A stretch of DNA of 32,807 nt from Chitinophagaceae bacterium (GTDB lineage Bacteria > Bacteroidota > Bacteroidia > Chitinophagales > Chitinophagaceae), in NCBI GenBank assembly GCA_025449645.1, contig JANWIY010000028.1, forward strand, positions 1 through 32,807, read 5' to 3'. The notes under the pieces are model-generated. The model did no database searches. It was not told the DNA's origin and saw only the letters and a list, made by a program, of their open reading frames with translations. Position numbers and translations under genes: made by a program. Positions 15,005-23,403 of this stretch are shown here, piece after piece; position 1 is the first letter of the stretch; every line of letters starts with the position of its first letter.

Positions 15005-17434
15005 ATGCTTAAGAATTTTTTGAAAATCGCCTGGAGGAATCTGTTAAAAAACAGAACCTATTCCATCATCAACATAACGGGTCTGGCTATTGGCCTATCC
15101 TGCTTTTTACTGATCGCCTTATACGTTCTGGATGAGCGGAGTTTTGACAGGTATAATGCTAATGCTGCAAATATTTACCGCATCAATTCGGATATCCGCT
15201 TTGGCGGTGGTGAGTTGCACATACCCATGACATCAGATATGATGGGTCAGTTGTTGAAGAAGGACTATCCACAGGTTGAACAATACACCCGCATTTATGC
15301 CTCCAGCGGCAGCAAACTGATCAAAAAAGGCAATGAGTATATCACTGAAAATGATGTGGCCAATGTTGATTCCACTTTCTTCGATGTGTTTACGCTTCCT
15401 GCAATAGAAGGGGATACGAAAACCGCACTGAATGAACCAAATACTGTGGTGATTACGGAATCGACCGCAAAGAAATACTTTGGAACTACACATGTTTTGG
15501 GCAAAACCATCGAGACCAATGATCATGGTGGAACATCATATAAAATCACTGCAGTCATAAAAGATATTCCGCATAATTCGCACTTCCATTTCGATTTTCT
15601 TTTCTCCATGAAAAATGTGAATTATACCTGGGGGCAATTAACCAGCCACAATTTTCATACCTACCTGGTCCTTAAAAAGGGGACCAACTACAAAGATTTT
15701 GAAAAAAACTTCGATCAATATATTGAGAAGTATGTTCTGCCATTTGTTAAGCATTTCGTACAGATCAATAGTATGGATGAATTTAAAAAGGCGGGGAATA
15801 AGCTGGAGTATTCACTCATCCCATTAACTAAGATCCACCTGTATTCAGATCGTTCCTATGAATTAAGCCCTGGAGGAAATATTCAATATGTCTATATTTT
15901 TTCAGCTGTGGCCCTATTCATACTCCTGATCGCCTGCATCAATTTTATGAACCTGACTACAGCCCGTTCCGCAAACAGGGCAAGGGAAGTTGGTATCCGC
16001 AAGGTCCTGGGTACAGAACGTAAAAATCTGATCGCACAATTTCTTTCAGAATCCACTTTGATGGCAATATTTTCTCTAATCCTCGCCATTTTTATTGACT
16101 ATTTCGTGTTGCCTATATTTAATGATGTTGCTGCAAAATCAATTCGAATATCAAGTCTTTTTACACCCCTGATATTGCCCCTGCTCATCACTATTCCTTT
16201 TGTTGTTGGATTATTGGCTGGCAGTTATCCCGCTTTTTTCCTCTCCGCCTTTAAGCCCATCGAGGTATTGAAAGGCAGAATGAAGCAAGGAAGTAAAAGC
16301 GGAAATTTAAGAAGTATACTCGTGGTGTTTCAGTTCGCAACTTCCATTATGCTGATTATCGGTACTGTGGTAATATACAAGCAACTGAATTATATTCAAA
16401 CAAAAGACATTGGCTACAATAAGAGCCAGGTATTGATTATAGACAATGCTTTTGCTTTAAAAGAAAATGCAGAGGCATTTAAAAATGATGTATTGCAGAT
16501 GAATGGCGTGGCAAGTGGCACCATGAGTGGGTATTTACCCGTTGGCAATTCCTCACGCAGTGATAATACCTTTTCTAAGGAAGCGGTCTTGGATTTCAAA
16601 AACGGGTTGGATATGCAGGCCTGGAGGGTAGATTATGACTATATCAAAACTATGGGAATGCAAATGGTGAAGGGTAGGAATTTCTCCAGGTCATTCGGGG
16701 ATGATTCAAATGCGGTTATTATAAATGAAGCGACAGAAAAAATTTTAGGATATCCAGATCCTCTTGGTGAAAAAATATATTCGACCAGCCCGGATAACAA
16801 GACCATAGCATTTCATATAATCGGTGTGGTCAGGAATTTTAACTATGAAAATCTGCACCAGAGTATCGGTCCCCTGAGTCTTTTCCTCAGAAATAGTCCG
16901 GGCCTTATTTCCTTTAAAGTGAATACTTCTAATATGAACGGACTGGTAAAACAGGTTGAAGGCAAATGGCAGGCACTGGCTCCGGGTATGCCATTCAGTT
17001 ACCGTTTCCTGGATCAATCGTTTGATGAAATGTATCGGGCGGAACAAAGGGTTGGAAAAATAGCGATGATCTTTTCCGTGCTGGCCATACTGATCGCATG
17101 TTTGGGATTATTCGGACTGGCCACTTACATTGCGGAACAGAGAACGAAGGAAATTGGTATTCGCAAAGTTTTGGGAGCAAGTGTGCAGGGCATCATACGA
17201 TTGCTCTCAAAAGATTTTATGAAATTGGTTGCAATCTCTTTTGTTATCGCAACCCCAATAGCCTGGTGGTTTATGAGCAAATGGCTGAATGATTTTGCCT
17301 ATCGTATCCAAATTGGATGGTGGGTATTTGCCATGGCTGGATTCATGGCATTGATCATAGCCTTGGGAACTGTCAGCTTCCAGGCAATCCGTGCTGCTAT
17401 CTCCAATCCCGTCAAAAGCCTCAGAATGGAATAG
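15005..17434 (+). CDS. ABC transporter permease, MacB/FtsX type
   Basis: An 809-residue inner-membrane protein with the layout common in Bacteroidota. It has a first helix after MLKNFLKIAWRNLLKNRTYSIINITGLAIGLSCFLLIALYV, a large periplasmic MacB core domain (about 45-270), and three helices of a first FtsX domain (about 285-410, with RAREVGIRKVLGTERKNLIAQFLSES). A second helix and periplasmic domain follow (about 430-670), then a second FtsX domain (about 680-800, with EQRTKEIGIRKVLGASVQGII). The two IRKVLG coupling motifs mark where the cytoplasmic ATPase docks. No ATPase gene lies nearby, so the partner must be encoded elsewhere. Such permeases act in antimicrobial peptide efflux, lipoprotein handling or cell-envelope signalling; the substrate cannot be read here. 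It appears to be a single-gene unit. Confidence 0.93.
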   Translation: MLKNFLKIAWRNLLKNRTYSIINITGLAIGLSCFLLIALYVLDERSFDRYNANAANIYRINSDIRFGGGELHIPMTSDMMGQLLKKDYPQVEQYTRIYASSGSKLIKKGNEYITENDVANVDSTFFDVFTLPAIEGDTKTALNEPNTVVITESTAKKYFGTTHVLGKTIETNDHGGTSYKITAVIKDIPHNSHFHFDFLFSMKNVNYTWGQLTSHNFHTYLVLKKGTNYKDFEKNFDQYIEKYVLPFVKHFVQINSMDEFKKAGNKLEYSLIPLTKIHLYSDRSYELSPGGNIQYVYIFSAVALFILLIACINFMNLTTARSANRAREVGIRKVLGTERKNLIAQFLSESTLMAIFSLILAIFIDYFVLPIFNDVAAKSIRISSLFTPLILPLLITIPFVVGLLAGSYPAFFLSAFKPIEVLKGRMKQGSKSGNLRSILVVFQFATSIMLIIGTVVIYKQLNYIQTKDIGYNKSQVLIIDNAFALKENAEAFKNDVLQMNGVASGTMSGYLPVGNSSRSDNTFSKEAVLDFKNGLDMQAWRVDYDYIKTMGMQMVKGRNFSRSFGDDSNAVIINEATEKILGYPDPLGEKIYSTSPDNKTIAFHIIGVVRNFNYENLHQSIGPLSLFLRNSPGLISFKVNTSNMNGLVKQVEGKWQALAPGMPFSYRFLDQSFDEMYRAEQRVGKIAMIFSVLAILIACLGLFGLATYIAEQRTKEIGIRKVLGASVQGIIRLLSKDFMKLVAISFVIATPIAWWFMSKWLNDFAYRIQIGWWVFAMAGFMALIIALGTVSFQAIRAAISNPVKSLRME

Positions 17435-17469
17435 ATCCGGGAGCTGTGGTTAAATCAGACAAAATCAAA

Positions 17470-17493
17470 AGCCTCCTGTTGAAACAGAAGGCT
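17470..17493 (+). terminator. Weak stem-loop after the ABC permease
   Basis: AGCCT and AGGCT plus CTGT and ACAG pair around one C/A mismatch with a TGAA loop. No T run follows. The rest up to 17643 is very AT rich and without a gene. Confidence 0.35.
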
Positions 17494-17643
17494 AGTTAAC
17501 GATTGCTTGCCATCAAGGGATAATAAAATATTATATTTTATTTATATATAATGACAAGTGCCAATTCCTTCTAAAAATAAAGAAAAAATAACTACAAATT
17601 CCAGTTTTGTTTGGAATATTACCAAGAACATAATATAACTATA

Positions 17644-18870
17644 TTATTTATATGATAAGTTGTGGGCCTTTTTGGAACTGAAGCTTTGGGGGTATTCCCG
17701 GAGTGCGGCCTCAAGGCAATCCATGGCATTGTGAATTGAGTCGACATTTAATACATAGGCCATACGGACTTCATTTTTCCCAAGCCCGTCTGTACCATAA
17801 AAACCTTCGGCAGGGGCCAGCATCAGGGTTTGCCCTTTGAAGGCAAATGATTCCAGCAGCCATTGAGAGAAGTGTTCGGCGTCGGATACGGGTAATCTTG
17901 CGATGGCATAAAATGCGCCTCCCGGACTCGGGCAAAAGACGCCTTCTATGCGACTAAGCCTTTCCACAAGCGCATTTCTCCTTTTACGGTATTCTTCTTT
18001 TGTGGTATTGAAATAATCGTCAGGAAGGTCCACTGCGGCTTCGCCAAGTATTTGGGAGAAGGCGGGGGGGCTAAGTCTTGCCTGTGCAAACTTAATCACT
18101 GCATCCAGCACTTCCTGGTTTCGCGTTACAAGCGCACCAATCCTTCCACCACAGGCGCTATACCTTTTAGAAATGGTGTCCAAAAGAATGACATTTTCTT
18201 CCAAACCCTCGAGTTGCATCGCGCTTAAATGTTCGCCTTCATAACAGAATTCCCGGTATGCTTCATCGGAGAAAAGATAGAGACCCCTCTTTTTGACCAG
18301 CTGTCTTAAAGTATTTAATTCCGGGCCGGTGTATAAATAACCCGTTGGATTATTGGGATTACAGATAAGAATTGCCTTTGTTCTGCTTGTAATTGCTTTT
18401 TCAAATGCCTCCGTGGAGGGTAGAGCAAATCCGCTTTCAATATAGGAAGTAACCGGGACCACTTTAATTCCGGCTTCCGTAGCAAAGCCGTTATAGTTGG
18501 CGTAAAAAGGTTCCGGTATGATCACTTCATCGCCTGCGTCCAGGCAACTCAGCATAGCAAAGAGGATGGCTTCCGACCCTCCCGTTGTAATGATGATTTG
18601 TTTGTAATTGACATCAATATTTTTCTTTGCATAGTAACTGACCAGTTTATGGCGATAGCTTTCATTGCCTGCGCTGTGGCTATATTCCAGGACTTTGAAA
18701 TTAAAATGCCGCACGGCGTCCAGTATTGATGGCGGCGTTTCAATATCAGGCTGGCCTATATTCAGATGATATACATGAACCCCTCTTTTTTTTGCAGCTT
18801 CGGCATAGGGCACCAGCTTCCTTATCGGGGAGGCCGGCATATCTTGTCCGCGTTGCGAAATGGAAGGCAT
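17644..18870 (-). CDS. PLP-dependent class I/II aminotransferase (aspartate aminotransferase-like)
   Basis: A 408-residue fold-type I aminotransferase. Visible marks: HLNIGQPDIETP near the N-terminus, TTGGSEAILFAM, the substrate/PLP motif NPNNPTG (171-177), SDEAY (Asp202 contacts the pyridine nitrogen), and the PLP lysine Lys235 in DTISKRYSACGGRIG. It moves amino groups between an amino acid and a 2-oxo acid, probably aspartate or an aromatic amino acid with 2-oxoglutarate; specificity cannot be told from sequence. The start is set at the ATG giving MPSISQRGQDMPASPIRKLVPYAEA, which fits the family. The open frame extends 15 codons further, but that part is unlike the family and spans the promoter candidate. 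It lies downstream of the DUF1573 genes with a palindrome between, so it probably has its own promoter. Confidence 0.92.
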   Translation of the reverse strand: MPSISQRGQDMPASPIRKLVPYAEAAKKRGVHVYHLNIGQPDIETPPSILDAVRHFNFKVLEYSHSAGNESYRHKLVSYYAKKNIDVNYKQIIITTGGSEAILFAMLSCLDAGDEVIIPEPFYANYNGFATEAGIKVVPVTSYIESGFALPSTEAFEKAITSRTKAILICNPNNPTGYLYTGPELNTLRQLVKKRGLYLFSDEAYREFCYEGEHLSAMQLEGLEENVILLDTISKRYSACGGRIGALVTRNQEVLDAVIKFAQARLSPPAFSQILGEAAVDLPDDYFNTTKEEYRKRRNALVERLSRIEGVFCPSPGGAFYAIARLPVSDAEHFSQWLLESFAFKGQTLMLAPAEGFYGTDGLGKNEVRMAYVLNVDSIHNAMDCLEAALREYPQSFSSKKAHNLSYK

Positions 18871-18888
18871 GAAAATAATTTTATAAAG

Positions 18889-18896
18889 TAAAGATA
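18889..18896 (-). promoter_or_regulatory. Possible -7 box of the aminotransferase gene
   Basis: Minus strand TATCTTTA matches TAnnTTTG at all but the last base. It lies 18 bp before the ATG at 18870, with a TTG about 16 bp further upstream, slightly short of the usual spacing. Confidence 0.3.
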
Positions 18897-18973
18897 AGCC
18901 ATGCGCAGGGTGCAATGCCTTTGAGGGTACGAAAAAAGCCGTTGGGCGTTGCTGGCCACCAGTTTTCTTGGGC

Positions 18974-19004
18974 TCCCTTTCTTCAATAATATTGAAAATA
19001 GGGA
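18974..19004. repeat. Inverted repeat between DUF1573 gene and aminotransferase gene
   Basis: A perfect 15-bp palindrome TTCAATAATATTGAA (18982-18996) lies inside a second pair TCCCT/AGGGA (18974-18978 and 19000-19004). It sits between two same-strand genes without a T run, so either an operator or a 3'-end stem-loop is possible. Confidence 0.4.
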
Positions 19005-19061
19005 AAGAAAACCCGTGCGGACGGTCAGCAAACGTTCAACGGCCGTACAGAGCAGGTATGA

Positions 19062-19490
19062 TTATGATTTTGATTTTCCTTTTTCTTCCTGATACTTGGT
19101 ATATGCATCAGCGGTCAGCACTTCTCCGGTAATCTTAAGCTGTAAAGGCTGGTCAACGCCGGCCACTTTGATGGTTATGGATTTGTTGAAAGGCCCGGGG
19201 GCGGCTGCATTGAAGCCGGCGGTGATTTTACTATCCTGACCCTTCGGTATGGCACCTTCCGGCTTCACGGGTGTTGTGCATCCGCAGGAGGGGGTGGCAG
19301 ATTCAATCACAACAGCTTCGCTGCTGGCATTTGTAAAAACAAAATCGTGGTTCACAGGAACATTCTGTTTTATTTTGCCGAAGTCATAGGTCATTTCTTT
19401 GAATTTAATAACGTCAGCCGCTGATTTCTGTTGGGCAAATAAAGAGAGCGAGAGAATAAAAGCGCTGCAAAACAGGATGGCTTTTTTCAT
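19062..19490 (-). CDS. Secreted DUF1573 protein
   Basis: A 142-residue protein with a signal peptide (about 1-19, ending LFA-Q). A single DUF1573 domain follows: MTYDFGKIKQNVPVNHDFVFTNASSEAVVIESATPSCGCTTP, then a beta-rich remainder ending LQLKITGEVL. The family has an Ig-like fold related to ASPM-SPD2-Hydin domains and is abundant in Bacteroidota; its role is not established. The SCGCTTP cysteine pair is conserved in both copies here. The C-terminus is a short charged tail (YTKYQEEKGKSKS). It follows its paralog by 4 bp and is clearly co-transcribed with it. Confidence 0.9.
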   Translation of the reverse strand: MKKAILFCSAFILSLSLFAQQKSAADVIKFKEMTYDFGKIKQNVPVNHDFVFTNASSEAVVIESATPSCGCTTPVKPEGAIPKGQDSKITAGFNAAAPGPFNKSITIKVAGVDQPLQLKITGEVLTADAYTKYQEEKGKSKS

Positions 19491-19494
19491 ATTA

Positions 19495-19965
19495 TTATTG
19501 ATTTGTTTGTTTTAAAAAATGCAGGGACGCGTTTTCAGGAGCGGATGTTGCCGGAAGCCTATATACTTCACCGGTTATGGTTAACGTCTTTGTGTGGCCA
19601 TTGTTATAAAAAATAGTTACTGTTTTATTAAAATGTCCTTCTGCGTAAGCATTATATCCCACTTTTACAGGGGCTGTGGCTCCAGCCTCAATGGGTGCCC
19701 GGCTCCATTCAGGAGTAGTGCAACCACAGGATGCCTGCACGTTTTCCAGCAGGAGGGGTTCTTTGCCGGTATTAACGATATCAAATACATAGTTTACGGG
19801 ACGGCCCTGGGGGATTTTTCCAAACTGATGAGATGCTTCTTTTAATACAAGAACGTCTTCTTTTGAATTCTGAGCTGTAGCTTTGGAAGGGATATCGATG
19901 GTTTGGGCTTGCAGTAGACCCGCTGTGAACATGCCGCAAATTATTAACAAAGCGCCCTTTTTCAT
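19495..19965 (-). CDS. Secreted DUF1573 protein, first of tandem pair
   Basis: A 156-residue protein with a signal peptide (about 1-20, ending LLQA-Q). The DUF1573 domain has ASHQFGKIPQGRPVNYVFDIVNTGKEPLLLENVQASCGCTTPEW and ends in TLTITGEVYRL. It is plainly homologous to the next gene but diverged, so the tandem duplication is not recent. It differs by a longer N-terminal linker and a tail without the lysine-rich end. It leads a two-gene operon with a promoter candidate just upstream, divergent from the E1 gene. Function is unknown; a periplasmic or envelope role is inferred from the signal peptide. Confidence 0.9.
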   Translation of the reverse strand: MKKGALLIICGMFTAGLLQAQTIDIPSKATAQNSKEDVLVLKEASHQFGKIPQGRPVNYVFDIVNTGKEPLLLENVQASCGCTTPEWSRAPIEAGATAPVKVGYNAYAEGHFNKTVTIFYNNGHTKTLTITGEVYRLPATSAPENASLHFLKQTNQ

Positions 19966-19986
19966 AGTTTATAGAGAAATCTGTCC

Positions 19987-20018
19987 TAAAATTACATAGT
20001 AAACGTCAGCTATGCCAA
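19987..20018 (-). promoter_or_regulatory. Promoter candidate of the DUF1573 pair
   Basis: On the minus strand TTG (20016-20018), a 21-bp gap, then TAATTTTA (19987-19994), which matches TAnnTTTG except at the last base. It lies about 22 bp upstream of the ATG at 19965. Confidence 0.45.
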
Positions 20019-20081
20019 TAAATTTTGCCTCCTTTATTTTCTTAACCCTGTCTTAGGCTATCAACCATCAAATAATCAAAT

Positions 20082-22475
20082 ATGGAAAATCTGATCGCCG
20101 CCGAACAACCTGATACGGAAAATTTATCGTTCGAGCATTTCCGGGACGAAGTATTGAAAGATTTCCGGTTAGTGTGTGAGAGCCGCGAGGCAAGCCTGCT
20201 GGGAAGGAAAGAGGTGCTTACCGGGAAGGCTAAATTTGGGATTTTCGGAGATGGCAAAGAAGTTCCCCAAGTGGCCGTCGCAAAATTTTTCAAGCCTGGG
20301 GATTTCTATGCCGGATACTATCGTGACCAGACCCTTGGATTTGCCCTTGGCACATCCACGATTGAAGAATTTTTTTCGCAGCTTTATGCCGATCCCGATA
20401 TTCATCATGATCCCCATAGCGGCGGCCGGAATATGAACGCACATTTTGCCTCGCCATTGGTCGGCGAAAACGGGGAGTTCCTCGATCTTGTCAACCGCAA
20501 AAATTTTACAGCTGGCCTGGCTCCAACGGCGGCACATATTCCGCGCTCACTCGGTCTGGCTTATGCATCCAAGCTTTTTCGGGAAGTGGAAGAACTGAAG
20601 GAGATGAAAAATTTGTCTGTCCAGGGCAATGAAGTTTGTTTCTGCACCATCGGCGATGCATCGACCAGTGAAGGGCATTTCTGGGAAATCCTCAATGCTG
20701 CGGGCGTGTTGCAGATCCCGCTGGCCATTTTCGTGTGGGATGATGGTTTTGGCATTTCTGTGCCCGTGAAATACCAGACCACAAAAGGTTCAATCTCCGA
20801 ATTGCTGAAAGGTTTTCAGAAGAAAGAAGGGACAAACGGGATAGATATTTATAAGGTGAAGGCCTGGGATTATGCAGGTATGTGTGAAACGTTTGAATCT
20901 GCCATCCATAAGATCAGGGTCACCCATACCCCGGCCCTTTTTCATGTAGAGGATGTTACCCAGCCGCAGGGCCATTCTACTTCGGGTAGCCATGAACGTT
21001 ATAAAGCACCCGAGCGCCTGGAGTGGGAAAGAACCTGGGACGCCATGAAGAAGATGAGAGAGTGGATTATTGAAAATGCGCTGGCAACCCAGGAAGAAAT
21101 TGACGAGATTCAGACCAGCGCCAGGGAGTCCGTGCGCAACAGCCGAACGGCCGCATGGGAAAAATGCATGTTCCCGATCCGCCAGCAGATAAGCCATTCC
21201 GCCTCGCTGATCCGTGATCTGATGCCCGTACTGCCAGGCAAACGCGTTCAGCTTGAAAAGATATCCAGGGAAATGGAAGCCCATCATGAACCCAATCGCA
21301 GGGATGTGATAAGTGGAATTCACAAAGCGCTTGTATTGGCAGGGATTCAGCCGGAAACTGGCACTTTGAGAAATTATTATGCGAAACTCAATGCCGAGAA
21401 TGCGGGCTTTTACAATACCCATTTATATCATGAAGGGCAAAGGAAAATTGAAAATATCGGGGCTGTCGGAGTCCGGTACGAGGCCGATGCCCCAATTTTG
21501 AACGGATATGAGATCCTGAATAAATATTTTGATGATCTATTTGAACATAATCCGAAAGTACTGGCATTTGGTGAGGACCTGGGCCTGATCGGCGATGTTA
21601 ACCAGGGATTTGCCGGCCTTCAATTGAAATACGGCAAGGGACGAATTTCTGATACCGGAATCCGGGAAGTAGCCATTATCGGCCAGGGTATCGGCCTGGC
21701 CATGCGCGGACTCAGACCGATTGCGGAAATCCAATACATCGATTACATTCTGTATGCCCTTCAAACGCTTAGTGACGATCTGGCTACGCTGCAGTATAGG
21801 ACGGCCGGAAAGCAAACGGCACCGCTTATCGTGCGTACCCGAGGTCACCGCCTGGAAGGCATATGGCACAGCGGTTCTCCCATGGGCATGATCATAAATT
21901 CGCTGAGGGGAATGCATGTTTGCGTTCCGAGAAATATGGTGCAGGCAACCGGCATGTACAATACTTTATTGGAAGGCATGGATCCGGGCCTCGTTGTGGA
22001 GTGCCTGAACGGCTATCGCCTCAAAGAGCGGCTCCCCTCCAATTTGCTTGAATACCGGGTCCCTCTTGGAGTGCCGGAAATAATTAAAGAAGGGACGGAT
22101 ATTACGATTGTTTCCTATGGCTCTACGCTCCGGATCATAGCAGATGCGGCCGGCATGCTGGAGGAACTTGGGATCAGTTGCGAAATAGCAGATGTCCAGA
22201 CCCTGCTGCCGTTTGATATACACCAGATCATTCTGCAATCACTCAAAAAAACCAACCGTATTATTTTCATTGATGAAGATGTACCGGGAGGCGCAGCGGC
22301 TCATATGTTTAATAAGGTAATGGAAGAACAGGGCGGATACAAATGGCTGGACGTTTCGCCGCGTACACTCACTGCAAAAGCCCACCGGCCTGCGTATGCA
22401 AGCGACGGAGATTATTTCAGCAAACCCAATGCAGAAGAGATAATGGATGCGGTTATGGAAATGATGAGGGAATGA
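20082..22475 (+). CDS. Fused 2-oxoacid dehydrogenase E1 component (alpha and beta subunits in one chain)
   Basis: A 797-residue thiamine-diphosphate enzyme. The alpha part (about 1-370) has YYRDQTLGFALG, GGRNMNAHFASP and the ThDP/Mg motif starting GDASTSEGHFWEILNAAGVL (191-210, with Asn205), then VWDDGFGIS and GHSTSGSHERY. The beta part (about 460-797) has VLAFGEDLGLIGDVNQGFAGL, DTGIREVAIIGQGIGLAMRG, AEIQYIDYI, RTRGHRLEGIWHS and FIDEDVPGGAAAH. It would decarboxylate a 2-oxo acid and pass the acyl group to a lipoyl E2. Fused E1 chains of this kind are usual in Bacteroidota and are mostly linked to branched-chain 2-oxo acids; the substrate is not provable here. E2 and E3 genes are not in the window. 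A near-match -7 box (TAAATTTTG, one T too many) lies at 20019-20027. Confidence 0.92.
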   Translation: MENLIAAEQPDTENLSFEHFRDEVLKDFRLVCESREASLLGRKEVLTGKAKFGIFGDGKEVPQVAVAKFFKPGDFYAGYYRDQTLGFALGTSTIEEFFSQLYADPDIHHDPHSGGRNMNAHFASPLVGENGEFLDLVNRKNFTAGLAPTAAHIPRSLGLAYASKLFREVEELKEMKNLSVQGNEVCFCTIGDASTSEGHFWEILNAAGVLQIPLAIFVWDDGFGISVPVKYQTTKGSISELLKGFQKKEGTNGIDIYKVKAWDYAGMCETFESAIHKIRVTHTPALFHVEDVTQPQGHSTSGSHERYKAPERLEWERTWDAMKKMREWIIENALATQEEIDEIQTSARESVRNSRTAAWEKCMFPIRQQISHSASLIRDLMPVLPGKRVQLEKISREMEAHHEPNRRDVISGIHKALVLAGIQPETGTLRNYYAKLNAENAGFYNTHLYHEGQRKIENIGAVGVRYEADAPILNGYEILNKYFDDLFEHNPKVLAFGEDLGLIGDVNQGFAGLQLKYGKGRISDTGIREVAIIGQGIGLAMRGLRPIAEIQYIDYILYALQTLSDDLATLQYRTAGKQTAPLIVRTRGHRLEGIWHSGSPMGMIINSLRGMHVCVPRNMVQATGMYNTLLEGMDPGLVVECLNGYRLKERLPSNLLEYRVPLGVPEIIKEGTDITIVSYGSTLRIIADAAGMLEELGISCEIADVQTLLPFDIHQIILQSLKKTNRIIFIDEDVPGGAAAHMFNKVMEEQGGYKWLDVSPRTLTAKAHRPAYASDGDYFSKPNAEEIMDAVMEMMRE

Positions 22476-22480
22476 TAATT

Positions 22481-22509
22481 AATTTGAAAATGTGCTAATG
22501 TGAAAATGC
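22481..22509 (+). repeat. Copy of TTTGAAAATGTG repeat
   Basis: AATTTGAAAATGTGCTAATG and continuing; it resembles the left arm of the inverted repeat at 22543. It begins 5 bp after the E1 stop. A small hairpin with arms CCCTCC and GGAGGG (22514-22538) separates it from the next copy. Confidence 0.6.
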
Positions 22510-22542
22510 ATTGCCCTCCGAAGCGAGGCGAAGGAGGGTGGT

Positions 22543-22635
22543 AATTTGAAAATGTGTTAATTTGAAAATGAAGGCTTTGAATTGAGCTCAGGATTTTCTT
22601 GTTTTATCATTTTCAAATTAACACATTTTCAAATT
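22543..22635. repeat. 29-bp perfect inverted repeat, TTTGAAAATG type
   Basis: The left arm (22543-22571) and right arm (22607-22635) are exact reverse complements over 29 bp, with a 35-nt loop. Each arm is itself two copies of a TTTGAAAATG unit. It lies between the convergent E1 and yebC genes and could fold into a long AT-rich stem in transcripts from either side. Similar strings occur as scattered repeats in Bacteroidota genomes, from memory. Confidence 0.7.
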
Positions 22636-22661
22636 CACAATCTGGCCTAGGCCAGATTGTG
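22636..22661 (-). terminator. Perfect 26-bp palindrome over the yebC stop codon
   Basis: Two 13-bp arms meet at CCTAGG with no spacer. The yebC stop codon TAG (22647-22649) is at the centre and the last four sense codons form one arm. In RNA it would fold as a GC-containing stem right at the stop. It is a likely terminator or 3'-end stabiliser, though without a T run. Confidence 0.5.
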
Positions 22662-23369
22662 AAATACCTTCTGCACATCCTCGTCCTGTTCTAATTTGTC
22701 GATGAGTTTCAGCACATCCTGTGCGTTTTCTTCTGATAGTTCCACGATGCTGGTAGGTATCCACTCCAATTCTGCAGTCAGAGGCGTAATATTTCTGGAT
22801 TCGAGAGCCCTTTGCATATGGCCGAAATCATTGAATGCAGTATGCAGTACAATTATGGGTTCATTATTTTCTCCCGGTCCTTCCCCCATATCTTCAAGGC
22901 CATAGTCGATCAATTCCAGTTCAAGTTCGTCTGCATCCAGGCCCTGGGGCCTCAACTTGAAAACGCCGAGTTTTCTAAATTGAAAGCTTACACTGCCGCT
23001 GGTTCCCAGGACTCCGTTCCCCTTATTAAAATAGGATCTTACATTGGCTACGGTGCGCGTTGGATTATCCGTGGCTGTTTCCACCAACACGGCAATGCCG
23101 TGGGGAGCGTAACCTTCATACAGGATCTCTTCATAGTTTTCCATTTCTTTACCCATGGCCCGCTTGATGGCTGCCTCCACTCGGTCCTTCGGCATATTCA
23201 CGGCTTTGGCATTTTGAAAACAGCGACGGAGTGTGGAATTAGTAGCCGGATCGGGACCACCCGCCTTTACTGCAATCGCTATTTCCTTACCAATCCGCGT
23301 GAACTGCTTCGCCATTTTGTCCCACCGCGCAAACATCGTTGCCTTACGTACCTCAAAAATGCGACCCAT
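22647..23369 (-). CDS. yebC: YebC/PmpR family protein
   Basis: A 240-residue cytoplasmic protein of the YebC/TACO1 family. The N-terminal domain reads [71 protein letters not shown]. The middle has [48 protein letters not shown], and the C-terminal part is acidic ([31 protein letters not shown]). Length and motifs are typical. The family was first described as transcription regulators; newer work ties it to translation of proline-rich stretches. It overlaps a palindrome at its stop and lies 34 bp downstream of nothing but a short gap before the permease start region, so its own promoter is not defined. Confidence 0.95.
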   Translation of the reverse strand: MGRIFEVRKATMFARWDKMAKQFTRIGKEIAIAVKAGGPDPATNSTLRRCFQNAKAVNMPKDRVEAAIKRAMGKEMENYEEILYEGYAPHGIAVLVETATDNPTRTVANVRSYFNKGNGVLGTSGSVSFQFRKLGVFKLRPQGLDADELELELIDYGLEDMGEGPGENNEPIIVLHTAFNDFGHMQRALESRNITPLTAELEWIPTSIVELSEENAQDVLKLIDKLEQDEDVQKVFHNLA

Positions 23370-23403
23370 AAGAATCAGTTCTTAAATAAGTAGTAGAATT
23401 TTT

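Noticed and set aside
20790-21422. 210-codon open frame opposite the fused E1 gene
   Set aside because: It overlaps the conserved E1 coding sequence and has no recognisable protein features.
22812-23393. 193-codon open frame opposite yebC
   Set aside because: yebC is clearly real and conserved over this span; the antisense frame has no features of its own.
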